Shown piece after piece: positions 1-5,191 of a stretch of DNA of 5,191 nt (positions are counted from its first letter, which is position 1; the number at the start of each line of letters is the position of its first letter). The notes under the pieces were generated by a model that was given only the letters and a program-made list of their open reading frames with translations, ran no database searches and was not told the DNA's origin. The stretch spans positions 1-5,191 of the forward strand of contig JAKAHF010000221.1 in NCBI GenBank assembly GCA_021815245.1, given 5' to 3'. The position numbers and the translations under genes were made by a program. The DNA is from Actinomycetes bacterium (GTDB lineage: Bacteria; Actinomycetota; Thermoleophilia; RBG-16-64-13).

Positions 1-986
1 ATCTGGACTCCGCCGGTTTCTCTCTCCTTGACGTGTCCCATGTGCTCATCACCCACCTCCATTCAGACCATTGTCACGATCTTGAGGACCTCCTGATGCT
101 CAGGTACGAGATCGGGAAGCGGCACAATCATGATGTCGAACCACTTCATATCTGGGCTTCCGAGAGGGTGCACAACGCTCTGAAGGCTCGTTTGGACTCC
201 GACACCGCTGCGGGGCTCCTTGGCAAGAAGCATGAGCTACATGTCGTTCCTGCATACCCCGAGGCCACTCCTTTGAAGCCAGGACCTCCCAGGGGGAACA
301 TTGTGCTCTCAGCCACTCCCGCGCTGCATTGTTCCTCAGGTGGCGATCCGGAGAAATCCGTGGCGAGCGGCTTTCGCGTCGACTTCGAAGGCGATAGCGC
401 CTTCTCTGTGGGGTTTACTGGAGACACCGCCACGTGGGGCAGCGGCAATGCCCTCGCGGAGCCTTTCAAAGGCGTCATTGCTCTCGTAGCCCATCTGGGC
501 AGGGTATATCGGGGCGACATCCTCACGCTCAACTCCTTCTGCGAGGTCACTCTGCCCGATCCGGATGTCGTGGTCCATGGTGAGGAAAGAAACCACTTGG
601 GCTACGCGGGCGTCTGCGAACTTCTGGGCAAAGTGACCAGCCAGGGCGCCAAGCCGCCGGAGCTGTATCTGCTCTCGGAGTTTGGGGAGGAGCTAGGCGA
701 ATACCGTCTGGCGTTGGCATCGCATCTCCAACGGCGCGCTCACCGACAGAACATACGCACCTGCGTGGCGGCCGCTGACACTGGGCAGGTGTACTGGTTG
801 CCGTCTGCCGGGGTGAACACCACGGGGAAGGTTCGCTTTCAGTGTTCGCTGTGCGGAGGAGGATGCGAGCGTCACCTGGATGAGTTGGTCCAGGCCGGCA
901 GAGAGGACGGCACAGGAGATATGAGAATTGTGAATCACTGCGTTCGACACATCTCCCCGGTGCAGCAGGAGCGTCGCATCGACTGA
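1..986 (+). CDS. MBL-fold metallo-hydrolase, 5' end outside window
   Basis: The reading frame is open from base 3 and encodes residues such as DSAGFSLLDV before a GTG at 33. That GTG is therefore internal, and the true start lies upstream. Numbering from it, the metal-binding signature THLHSDH gives H8, H10, D12 and H13. Further likely ligands are H99 (PALHC), D131 in the FTGDT turn and H188 in NHLGYAG, with another His in AHLGRV (H154). This is the usual order of a two-metal MBL-fold hydrolase, so the protein is probably a soluble cytoplasmic phosphodiesterase or nuclease-type enzyme. The substrate cannot be told. The roughly 80 residues after the core hold an unusual cluster, C271-x2-C274-x3-C278 with H281, followed by H302, C303 and H306. 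This could be a structural zinc site or a partner-binding tail. No downstream gene is co-transcribed in an obvious way. MBL enzymes of this type occur both in housekeeping loci and in defence loci, and the window does not decide between them. Confidence 0.85.
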   Translation, partial: LDSAGFSLLDVSHVLITHLHSDHCHDLEDLLMLRYEIGKRHNHDVEPLHIWASERVHNALKARLDSDTAAGLLGKKHELHVVPAYPEATPLKPGPPRGNIVLSATPALHCSSGGDPEKSVASGFRVDFEGDSAFSVGFTGDTATWGSGNALAEPFKGVIALVAHLGRVYRGDILTLNSFCEVTLPDPDVVVHGEERNHLGYAGVCELLGKVTSQGAKPPELYLLSEFGEELGEYRLALASHLQRRAHRQNIRTCVAAADTGQVYWLPSAGVNTTGKVRFQCSLCGGGCERHLDELVQAGREDGTGDMRIVNHCVRHISPVQQERRID

Positions 987-990
987 CAGA

Positions 991-1148
991 GGTGTCGACT
1001 CGTTCCGGGCGGTGACGGCGGTCGGCGACTATTCCGGGAGCGGCGCCAGGTACTCGGTCGCCGCCGGAGCGTCGGTTGCCGTGGGCTTCTACGGCACGAG
1101 CCGGACTGGATCAGCCCAGTCGCGAGCGATGTGGGTCTCTTCCAAGGA
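991..1148 (+). pseudogene. Decayed beta-sandwich surface-protein domain, frameshifted
   Basis: Between the hydrolase and the exporter, the frame through 991-1101 reads DSFRAVTAVGDYSGSGARY, then a segment ending VAVGFYGT. The frame then changes, and from 1104 it reads DWISPVASDVGLFQG. Together these match a pattern I know from actinobacterial and other Gram-positive surface proteins: a Tyr-Ser-Gly turn, a small hydrophobic strand, F-x-GT, two residues, DWI, then a Gly-rich turn. Restoring one base near 1103 would put GT and DWI at the usual two-residue spacing. There is no credible start codon with a ribosome site, and the frame merges into antisense-like or out-of-frame sequence of the exporter. 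I call it a relic of a larger extracellular protein. The domain identity is from pattern memory, not a search, and the 3' limit is uncertain. Confidence 0.45.
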
Positions 1149-1192
1149 GCATCGAACGAACGATCCAGAGCTTGGCGGCGCCCGCCAAACCT

Positions 1193-1219
1193 TCGACAAC
1201 TCCCCCGTCGTGCTACCTT
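1193..1219 (+). promoter_or_regulatory. Candidate promoter for the MFS exporter, near-leaderless
   Basis: TCGACA (1193-1198) matches five of six bases of the -35 consensus. It lies 15 bases before TACCTT (1214-1219), a TAnnnT-type -10 box. The ATG at 1229 starts nine bases after the -10 box, so transcription would begin at or within a few bases of the start codon. No Shine-Dalgarno sequence precedes the ATG, which fits a leaderless or near-leaderless message. The 15-base spacer is short, so this remains a prediction. Confidence 0.4.
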
Positions 1220-1228
1220 GTGCACCGC

Positions 1229-2476
1229 ATGCACGGCGAGGGAGCCATAGAGCAGAAGTACCTGGGGAAGAAAGGGCTGGTCCTCTTCCTCACGGCGCTC
1301 ACCGCCTTTCCGGTGCTGTCGACCGACCTCTACCTGCCGGCGCTGCCGGGCATGACCGCCTATTTCGGCGTTCCCGAGTACCAGACCAACCTCACCCTCA
1401 CCCTCTTCTTCGTCGTCTTCGCCGTCGCCGTCCTGGTGTGGGGCCCGCTCAGCGATCGCTACGGGCGCAAACCGATCCTTCTCGTGGGGCTCAGCTGCTT
1501 TGTCTTGGGCGGTGCCTTGTGCTCCGTCGCCTCCAACGTCTTTCAGTTGATGGGCTTCCGCATCCTCCAGGCCCTCGGAACGGGAGCCGCCAGCACCGTG
1601 GCGACCGCCATCGTCAAGGATGTCTACCGAGGCCGCAGGCGCGAGGTCATCATCGCCGTGATCCAGACCATGATCGTCATCTCCCCGGCGGTGGCGCCGG
1701 TCATCGGCGCGCTCATCCTCAAGTTCACTTCGTGGCGGGGGACGTTCGTGGCCCAGGCGTTGCTCGGCCTGCTGGTGCTGGCCGGCACGTTCGTGTTCCG
1801 GGAAACGCTGACAGACAGGCTCACGGGCAATCCCCTGGCCTCGCTCAAACGGCTCGGCTTCGTGCTCCGCAACCGTACCTTCGTCCACCTGCTCCTCATC
1901 TTCTCGCTTCTCAACATGGCCGGCATGGCGTTCATCGCCTCCTCTTCGTACATCTACCAGGTGACGTTCGGCGTGTCGAGCCAGGTCTACAGCTACTACT
2001 TCGCGCTCTTCGCGGTCAGCATGGCCGCCGGAGCCCAAGTCTATGTGTGGATCTCGCGGCACTTCTCGCGCACCGCGATCGTCACAGCCTGCTTCGTCGT
2101 CATCGGCGTGAGCGGCCTGCTGATACTCGTCGTCGGCCCGCTGGGACCATGGCCCTTCATCCTCGCGCTGCTGCCCATGCCTCTCGCCTTCAGTTGCATG
2201 CGGCCGCCGGCTACCTACTTGATGCTGTCGCTGCACGAGGGCGACGCCGGTTCGGTCGCGGCGCTCACCGGGGCTGCGCACATGGTGCTGGGGGCCGTCG
2301 GCATGCAGGTCGTCTCGCTCGAGGTCTGGGGCCGCATCGAGATGCTCGGCACGATGACCCTCGTTCTCGCCGTCGTTACCGGCTCTCTATGGCTGGCCCT
2401 AGGTCGGAGGCCGGCGCAGGCGGAGGGCAGCCGCGTGGACGACCACATCGGGGCGGAATCCGGGGATGCCGGATAG
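1229..2476 (+). CDS. MFS multidrug exporter, Bcr/CflA family
   Basis: This encodes 415 residues, the normal length for Bcr/CflA drug:proton antiporters, which export drugs such as bicyclomycin or chloramphenicol across the cytoplasmic membrane. The first helix carries the family hallmark STDLYLPALP (residues 31-40), with D33 within the membrane. MFS motif A follows as GPLSDRYGRKP (72-82). R111 opens the conserved RILQALG of helix 4, and the fifth helix has the antiporter-type Pro/Gly stretch SPAVAPVIGA (152-161). About twelve hydrophobic helices can be counted, with a charged central loop around 191-215 and a short polar tail. I chose the ATG at 1229 because the conserved part begins just after it (KYLGKKGL). 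The open frame extends back to 1076, but that upstream part is not family-like. GTG at 1220 is an in-frame alternative. No Shine-Dalgarno is seen. The gene stands alone and is convergent with the SLH remnant. The exact substrate is not predictable. Confidence 0.9.
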   Translation: MHGEGAIEQKYLGKKGLVLFLTALTAFPVLSTDLYLPALPGMTAYFGVPEYQTNLTLTLFFVVFAVAVLVWGPLSDRYGRKPILLVGLSCFVLGGALCSVASNVFQLMGFRILQALGTGAASTVATAIVKDVYRGRRREVIIAVIQTMIVISPAVAPVIGALILKFTSWRGTFVAQALLGLLVLAGTFVFRETLTDRLTGNPLASLKRLGFVLRNRTFVHLLLIFSLLNMAGMAFIASSSYIYQVTFGVSSQVYSYYFALFAVSMAAGAQVYVWISRHFSRTAIVTACFVVIGVSGLLILVVGPLGPWPFILALLPMPLAFSCMRPPATYLMLSLHEGDAGSVAALTGAAHMVLGAVGMQVVSLEVWGRIEMLGTMTLVLAVVTGSLWLALGRRPAQAEGSRVDDHIGAESGDAG

Positions 2477-2586
2477 CGAGTGGCAGTCGCGGCCCTCGTA
2501 GCCACGAGAGCCCGGCGTGTGACAACCGAGAAGACGCAGGCCTGTCCGCTGTCGTCACCGCCCGAGCAGCGGCACTCCACCCGTGG

Positions 2587-2964
2587 CTACCGGGACGGGT
2601 CAACGCTCTGTAGCAGTCTGGCCGCGCGTATGAGCGCGGCAGCTGCTTGGATCCTTGTGGTGCCTCCGAGGGGGTCGATGATCTCGTTCGAGGCGCCCAA
2701 ACCGGGTTCGGCCGCCGTGATCGTCGCGTCGAGAGGGTCGTCACCGAGGACCGTGGCGGTCGCCACAAAGAGATTGCCCATGGCCATCGCCGGCGCGTCG
2801 CCCAGAAGGCCCAGTTCGGCGCCGCCCGCCTTGGTCGCCCAGCGCACGATGATGGCGTAGCCCTGCTCGTGAGTCAGTGTGGCGTTCGGCGCGAACGCGG
2901 TCGCGGTCACGCCGTTGATGACACCGGCCGCTTTGGCGCTCTCGATGTACTGGTAGTGCAGGCG
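2587..2964 (-). pseudogene. C-terminal fragment of an S-layer-homology protein
   Basis: Read on the minus strand from 2964, the sequence begins RLHYQYIESAKAAGVINGV and continues TATAFAPNATLTHEQGYAII. This is a recognisable SLH repeat: aromatic/Ile helix, GVI-x-G turn, F-x-P, then a threonine-started helix. A second, more divergent repeat ends with IIDPLGGTTRIQAAAALIRA at about 2610-2690, again SLH-like. Such repeats anchor proteins non-covalently to the cell wall. The stop is TAG at 2587-2589. Upstream the frame is closed by two stops nine bases apart (2965-2967 and 2974-2976). The normal N-terminal part of the first SLH repeat and any functional domain are missing. A GTG at 2910 could start a 107-residue product, but it falls inside the first repeat, so I treat the region as a gene remnant. 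It could alternatively be a short surviving surface protein if read from GTG. Confidence 0.6.
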
Positions 2965-2979
2965 CTACGCCCCCTAGCG
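2963..2979. repeat. Small inverted repeat at the broken end of the SLH fragment
   Basis: CGCTA (2963-2967) and TAGCG (2975-2979) are perfect inverted copies around a 7-base C-rich spacer. Each arm supplies one of the two stops that close the SLH frame. It lies exactly where SLH similarity ceases, so it may mark a junction, but a 5-bp arm can arise by chance. Confidence 0.3.
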
Positions 2980-3127
2980 GAATGTCTCCACCCTGCTATT
3001 TTCGGAACCCAAGCCTGCAATATGCGCCTGCAACCAAAGTGATAGCGCCACCTCCCCCGTCCCCGGCTACACTCGCGCAGCTCTTCCGAGCAACAGTCAG
3101 TGCGGGATAACCTAACTGAGGGAGGGA
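2965..3127. other. Intergenic leader region before the protease gene
   Basis: No gene is supported here. It contains an 8-base direct repeat GCCTGCAA at 3013-3020 and 3026-3033, and a TAnnnT-type box TACACT at 3068-3073 that could be the -10 element for the protease-lipoprotein unit. No convincing -35 box stands 16-18 bases before it. A second possible -10, GATAAC (3106-3111), has only a weak upstream partner, TTCCGA (3084-3089). The promoter of the pair is therefore probably in this stretch but is not located with certainty. Confidence 0.35.
3121..3126 (+). promoter_or_regulatory. Ribosome binding site deciding the protease start
   Basis: GGAGGG lies 7 bases before the ATG at 3134 but only 1 base before the ATG at 3128, favouring 3134. 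The overlapping GAGGG at 3118-3122 is 5 bases before 3128, so that start remains possible. The two products differ by only two residues. Confidence 0.6.
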
Positions 3128-3133
3128 ATGTCT

Positions 3134-3691
3134 ATGACAGCAAGCTACCGAAGGAGACTGGGAATATGCCGCAGGAACGTCCTGATTCTGGGGGCGACAG
3201 CCCTCTTGACGTTTCTCCTCGTGGCATCAGACGCTTTCGCCTTCACGTTGACGGTCGTTGGTTACCAGTCGAAGCAAATTCCTGTCGACAGGGTCACCTA
3301 CGTCGGATACGCCTACCTTACCCCGGCCGCCAACGCGGCGGCTTCGTGGACCAACGCCGGGGTCGGCATCACTGTGACAAGTCCGGGCGCCAATAGAATC
3401 TACACGGAGTATAGGGCCGATACGTGGTACGGGCTCTATGACCATCTGACCCACGGTGGACCCCAGTATCACACCTGCACAGCGTTCAGGATCGTAGTGA
3501 ACACGATGATGTGCGATTCGCTGACGGCGACTGGAAAGCAGAGCGTTATCTGTCACGAACTAGGTCATGCCGTCGGTCTTGGCGAAGGCGACGTGCCCAT
3601 CGCAGTAATGCGTCAGACCCGCAATCGTGAGCTCATCTACACTCCGAAGACAGACGACAAGCAAGGAGCAAACGCAAGTTGGATGCGATAA
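3134..3691 (+). CDS. Secreted matrixin-like zinc metalloprotease
   Basis: The product has 185 residues. Its N-terminus is a classical signal peptide: a basic part with RRR and RR, a hydrophobic core VLILGATALLTFLLVA, and probable cleavage after ASDAFA (A36). The mature part of about 149 residues suits a minimal matrixin/metzincin catalytic domain. The zinc motif HELGHAVGLGE occupies 141-151, preceded by Cys140, and a later VM at 158-159 could be the Met-turn. H141, H145 and the catalytic base E142 are present. The third metal ligand of HExxHxxGxxH is Glu151 instead of His, with D153 close by, so activity or metal affinity may be altered. C115, C127 and C140 could form a disulfide outside the cell. 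The start at 3134 is preferred over 3128 on ribosome-site spacing. The 3' end overlaps the lipoprotein gene by 13 bases, so the two are probably one operon. The substrate is unknown, and no propeptide with a Cys switch is evident. Confidence 0.75.
   Translation: MTASYRRRLGICRRNVLILGATALLTFLLVASDAFAFTLTVVGYQSKQIPVDRVTYVGYAYLTPAANAAASWTNAGVGITVTSPGANRIYTEYRADTWYGLYDHLTHGGPQYHTCTAFRIVVNTMMCDSLTATGKQSVICHELGHAVGLGEGDVPIAVMRQTRNRELIYTPKTDDKQGANASWMR
3663..3668 (+). promoter_or_regulatory. Ribosome binding site inside the protease gene for the TTG start
   Basis: AAGGAG lies within the last codons of the protease gene, ten bases before TTG at 3679. It is the best ribosome site near any candidate start of the lipoprotein gene and is the main reason for choosing TTG over GTG at 3712. 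Confidence 0.6.
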
Positions 3692-4281
3692 GGAACAGCC
3701 AAGGCAGACGGGTGCTCCGGCGTGCTTTCGCAGCGCTGTTGATGGTCGGCCTTCTGACGGCCACAGCCTTGGTGGCCGGATGCGGCGATGAGAAGCAGAC
3801 CGCGACCGGCGAAGAGGATGGCTACTTGGCCGACTTCCCCTACTACGACACAGTCGCTGAAGTGACTGGTGCAGCGGATATCATCATCACGGGCAAAGTG
3901 GTGGCGGTTGAGACGCGCGACATCAACATGAACGCGGGACCTGACCGAGAAACCAACCCATACCTCGAGAAATGTGTTGTCTCCTCGATCGAAGTGAAGC
4001 GGATCATAAAGGGCGATGTCAAGAAGGGCGACATTGTCCAGGTGAAGCAGATGGTCGCTCTTGTTGATCAGCAGGAGTCGAGGGCCAAGGCAAAGAACGG
4101 GGTCGGTATCTTCTTCCTCAAGACATACCCCTACGGGATCCCGTCGAGTCTCATCAATCCGGAGCAGGGAATGCTGGCCATCGAAAACGGGCAAGTCACG
4201 CCACATGCCGCCAACGTCTTGTTCGGCAAAGCCAAGACCGAGAGCGAAGTGGTGGGTGAAATCGAGGCCGCGATCAACTAG
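3679..4281 (+). CDS. Lipoprotein with NTR/OB-like strand pattern, partner of the protease
   Basis: The product has 200 residues. The N-terminus has RRVLRR, a hydrophobic stretch FAALLMVGLLTATA and the lipobox LVAGC, so Cys35 should be lipidated and the mature 166 residues anchored outside the membrane. After an acidic linker comes ADIIITGKVVAVETR (66-80), then SSIEVKRIIKGDVKKGDIVQ (102-121), then GVGIFFLKTYPYG (141-153) and MLAIENGQVTP (165-175). This order (AD-hydrophobic-GKV, V-x-x-x-x-KG, a Gly-preceded FFL strand, final short strand) resembles bacterial secreted domains with the TIMP/netrin-type OB fold. That is pattern inference, not a search result. TTG at 3679 is chosen for its AAGGAG site and because it gives a full signal peptide. 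GTG at 3712 would shorten the basic region. The 13-base overlap with the protease suggests translational coupling and a joint role, perhaps as substrate-holding, anchoring or inhibitory partner. The exact function is unknown. Confidence 0.7.
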   Translation: MDAIRNSQGRRVLRRAFAALLMVGLLTATALVAGCGDEKQTATGEEDGYLADFPYYDTVAEVTGAADIIITGKVVAVETRDINMNAGPDRETNPYLEKCVVSSIEVKRIIKGDVKKGDIVQVKQMVALVDQQESRAKAKNGVGIFFLKTYPYGIPSSLINPEQGMLAIENGQVTPHAANVLFGKAKTESEVVGEIEAAIN

Positions 4282-4328
4282 CTGTGCTGGATGGCTCGGC
4301 CGCACAGACCCTTTGCATCGTGATTCAC

Positions 4329-4354
4329 GAACGGGCGCTCACCGGCGCCCGTTC
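4329..4354 (+). terminator. Hairpin, probable terminator of the protease-lipoprotein unit
   Basis: GAACGGGCGC (4329-4338) pairs perfectly with GCGCCCGTTC (4345-4354) around a 6-base loop, giving a 10-bp GC-rich stem 48 bases after the lipoprotein stop. No run of T follows (the next bases are CATATGT). It may therefore be a weak or factor-assisted terminator, or a 3'-end stabilising structure. Its place between two genes with their own start signals supports a transcription-end role. Confidence 0.55.
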
Positions 4355-4378
4355 CATATGTCCCCACACAAGCGGAGT

Positions 4379-4407
4379 TTGCGAAGCATGCAGCGCGAAG
4401 GTACTCT
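4379..4407 (+). promoter_or_regulatory. Candidate promoter for the PAS sensor gene
   Basis: TTGCGA (4379-4384) matches four of six -35 positions. It is exactly 17 bases before TACTCT (4402-4407), a TAnnnT-type -10 box. Transcription would start near 4414, giving a leader of about 38 bases before the ATG at 4452. It lies just downstream of the hairpin, consistent with a separate transcription unit. Confidence 0.45.
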
Positions 4408-4451
4408 GGATTCTTTGGAGGCTCGCTCGATAAAGCTGGGAAGTGGGATCC

Positions 4452-5191
4452 ATGGCTCTGACTGAGAACCAGGCCGCAAGTGCCTCGGACCACGGGGACG
4501 CAGTGTATCGCACCCTCTTCAGGCAGAGTCTCGACGGCATGCTGCTCCTGACAGCCGACGGGTCGACCATCCTCGAGGCAAACGCGGCCGCTTGCGCCAT
4601 GTTCGGCATGTCGCAGGACGAGCTGCGGTCCGCGCACCGAGGCGACCTGTTCGTCATAGGGCCCGACTACCCTGAGCACGCCAAGGAACGTGAGCGCACC
4701 GGCAGAACGGCCGGTGAGGCGACTTTCATCCGCAAAGACGGCACGCGATTCGCGGTCGACTACACCTCCATCTTGCCGAGGGTTTCCGAGGGACGCGGCT
4801 ACGGCCTGGTGATGTTTCGCGACATCACCGATCGCAAGCGAACAGAAGCGTCGCTGCGAGAGAGCGAGGAGCGGCTCCGCCGTGTCGTCACTCAGACGAA
4901 AGCTGGGTACTTCCTCATCGATCGCGACGGTTGTTTCGTCGAAGTCAACGACGCCTGGCTCCAGATCCACGGCTATCGCTCTGCGCACGAGGTGATCGGC
5001 CGGCACTTCTCGCTGACGCAGGTCGACGCAGATCTGGCGGCATCTCAGCAGATCGTCGAGGGCCTACTGACCGGCGAACCGGTAACCTCCGGCGAATTCT
5101 CCCACCGCTGCCGCGACGGTTCCGTCGGGTACCACACGTTCACCGTGAGCCCGGTGGTGGAACACGCTGAGGTCGTGGGTGTGAATGGAAA
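4452..5191 (+). CDS. Multi-PAS cytoplasmic sensor protein, 3' end outside window
   Basis: The frame is open from ATG 4452 to the right edge, giving 246 residues so far. No signal peptide or membrane helix is visible, so it is probably cytoplasmic. A first PAS domain spans about 18-128: it starts YRTLFRQSLDGMLLL, has ILEANAAACAMFGMSQDEL and FIRKDGTRFAVDYTS, and ends with MFRDITDRKR. A charged helical linker (RTEASLRESEERLRR, 130-144) leads into a second PAS domain from about 145, with GYFLIDRDGCFVEVNDAW and later CRDGSVGYHTFTVSPV. The window ends in its last strand. PAS arrays of this kind usually feed a histidine kinase or a diguanylate cyclase/phosphodiesterase, and the output domain is outside the window. 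The ribosome site is weak: GGGAAG at 4438-4443 or GGGA at 4445-4448. GTG at 4443 is an in-frame alternative start. Its own promoter and the hairpin upstream suggest it is not part of the protease unit. Confidence 0.85.
   Translation, partial: MALTENQAASASDHGDAVYRTLFRQSLDGMLLLTADGSTILEANAAACAMFGMSQDELRSAHRGDLFVIGPDYPEHAKERERTGRTAGEATFIRKDGTRFAVDYTSILPRVSEGRGYGLVMFRDITDRKRTEASLRESEERLRRVVTQTKAGYFLIDRDGCFVEVNDAWLQIHGYRSAHEVIGRHFSLTQVDADLAASQQIVEGLLTGEPVTSGEFSHRCRDGSVGYHTFTVSPVVEHAEVVGVNG

Noticed and set aside
935..2281. Long minus-strand open frame (448 codons) antisense to the exporter
   Set aside because: Its translation is dominated by Arg, Glu, Asp, His and Gln with no recognisable domain. 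It mirrors the high-GC codon pattern of the real exporter gene on the other strand.
2480..2508. Possible bidirectional terminator between the exporter and the SLH fragment
   Set aside because: Only two competing 5-bp stems are possible (GTGGC/GCCAC and CTCGT/ACGAG), with no T or A runs, so it is too weak to annotate.
1012..2613. Plus-strand open frame of 533 codons overlapping the exporter
   Set aside because: Over the exporter it is an Arg/His/Pro-rich out-of-frame reading. Only its first part (to about 1101) looks protein-like, and that is recorded as the surface-domain relic.
2647..3042. Plus-strand open frame of 131 codons across the SLH fragment
   Set aside because: Arg/Gly/His-rich with no motif. 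The opposite strand gives clear SLH-like repeats, so this is its shadow.
3637..4305. Minus-strand open frame of 222 codons opposite the lipoprotein gene
   Set aside because: The plus strand has a lipobox, ribosome site and coherent strand pattern. The minus frame has none of these.
4424..4434. Sigma-28-like box resembling GCCGATAA before the PAS gene
   Set aside because: No TAAA-type -35 element stands about 15 bases upstream, and a normal promoter is a better fit nearby.
4358..4465. Possible 35-codon small gene starting at ATG 4358
   Set aside because: No ribosome site lies before it, it runs through the candidate promoter, overlaps the PAS start and has no recognisable feature.
4278..5006. 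Minus-strand open frame of 242 codons opposite the PAS gene
   Set aside because: The plus strand reads two well-formed PAS domains over the same bases, so the minus frame is incidental.

Overview
This is a high-GC bacterial window with three complete or partial genes of clear family, a two-gene secreted/lipoprotein unit, and two stretches of degraded surface-protein sequence. The mix fits a high-GC Gram-positive with an S-layer: an SLH-domain remnant, a lipoprotein, TAnnnT-type -10 boxes and a GTG/TTG/ATG start mixture. A Coriobacteriia-like or other environmental actinobacterium is a reasonable guess, but this is inference only. No rRNA, tRNA, CRISPR array, transposase or intact mobile element was seen.

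Left part (1-1228). A metallo-beta-lactamase-fold hydrolase enters from the left edge and ends at 986. It carries an unusual Cys/His cluster near its C-terminus. The 242 bases after it have no intact gene. About 991-1148 reads as a decayed beta-sandwich surface-protein domain split by an apparent one-base deletion near 1103. A candidate promoter sits immediately before the next gene.

Middle (1229-3127). A complete 12-helix MFS exporter of the Bcr/CflA drug-resistance family occupies 1229-2476. Convergent to it on the minus strand (2587-2964) is a headless fragment with S-layer-homology repeats, cut off upstream by two in-frame stops. The exporter is therefore flanked on both sides by surface-protein debris, which suggests a rearranged accessory segment.

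Right part (3128-5191). A secreted matrixin/metzincin-like metalloprotease overlaps a lipoprotein gene by 13 bases. The lipoprotein starts at TTG and has a strand pattern resembling TIMP/NTR-type OB folds. The two are probably translationally coupled and both act outside the membrane. The protease has Glu where the third zinc-binding His is expected. A hairpin after the lipoprotein gene probably ends that unit. A plausible promoter then leads into a cytoplasmic multi-PAS sensor protein that runs off the right edge, so its output domain is unknown.

The most noteworthy item is the protease-lipoprotein pair. It could be an enzyme with a membrane-anchored partner or inhibitor, but the sequence alone does not prove this.
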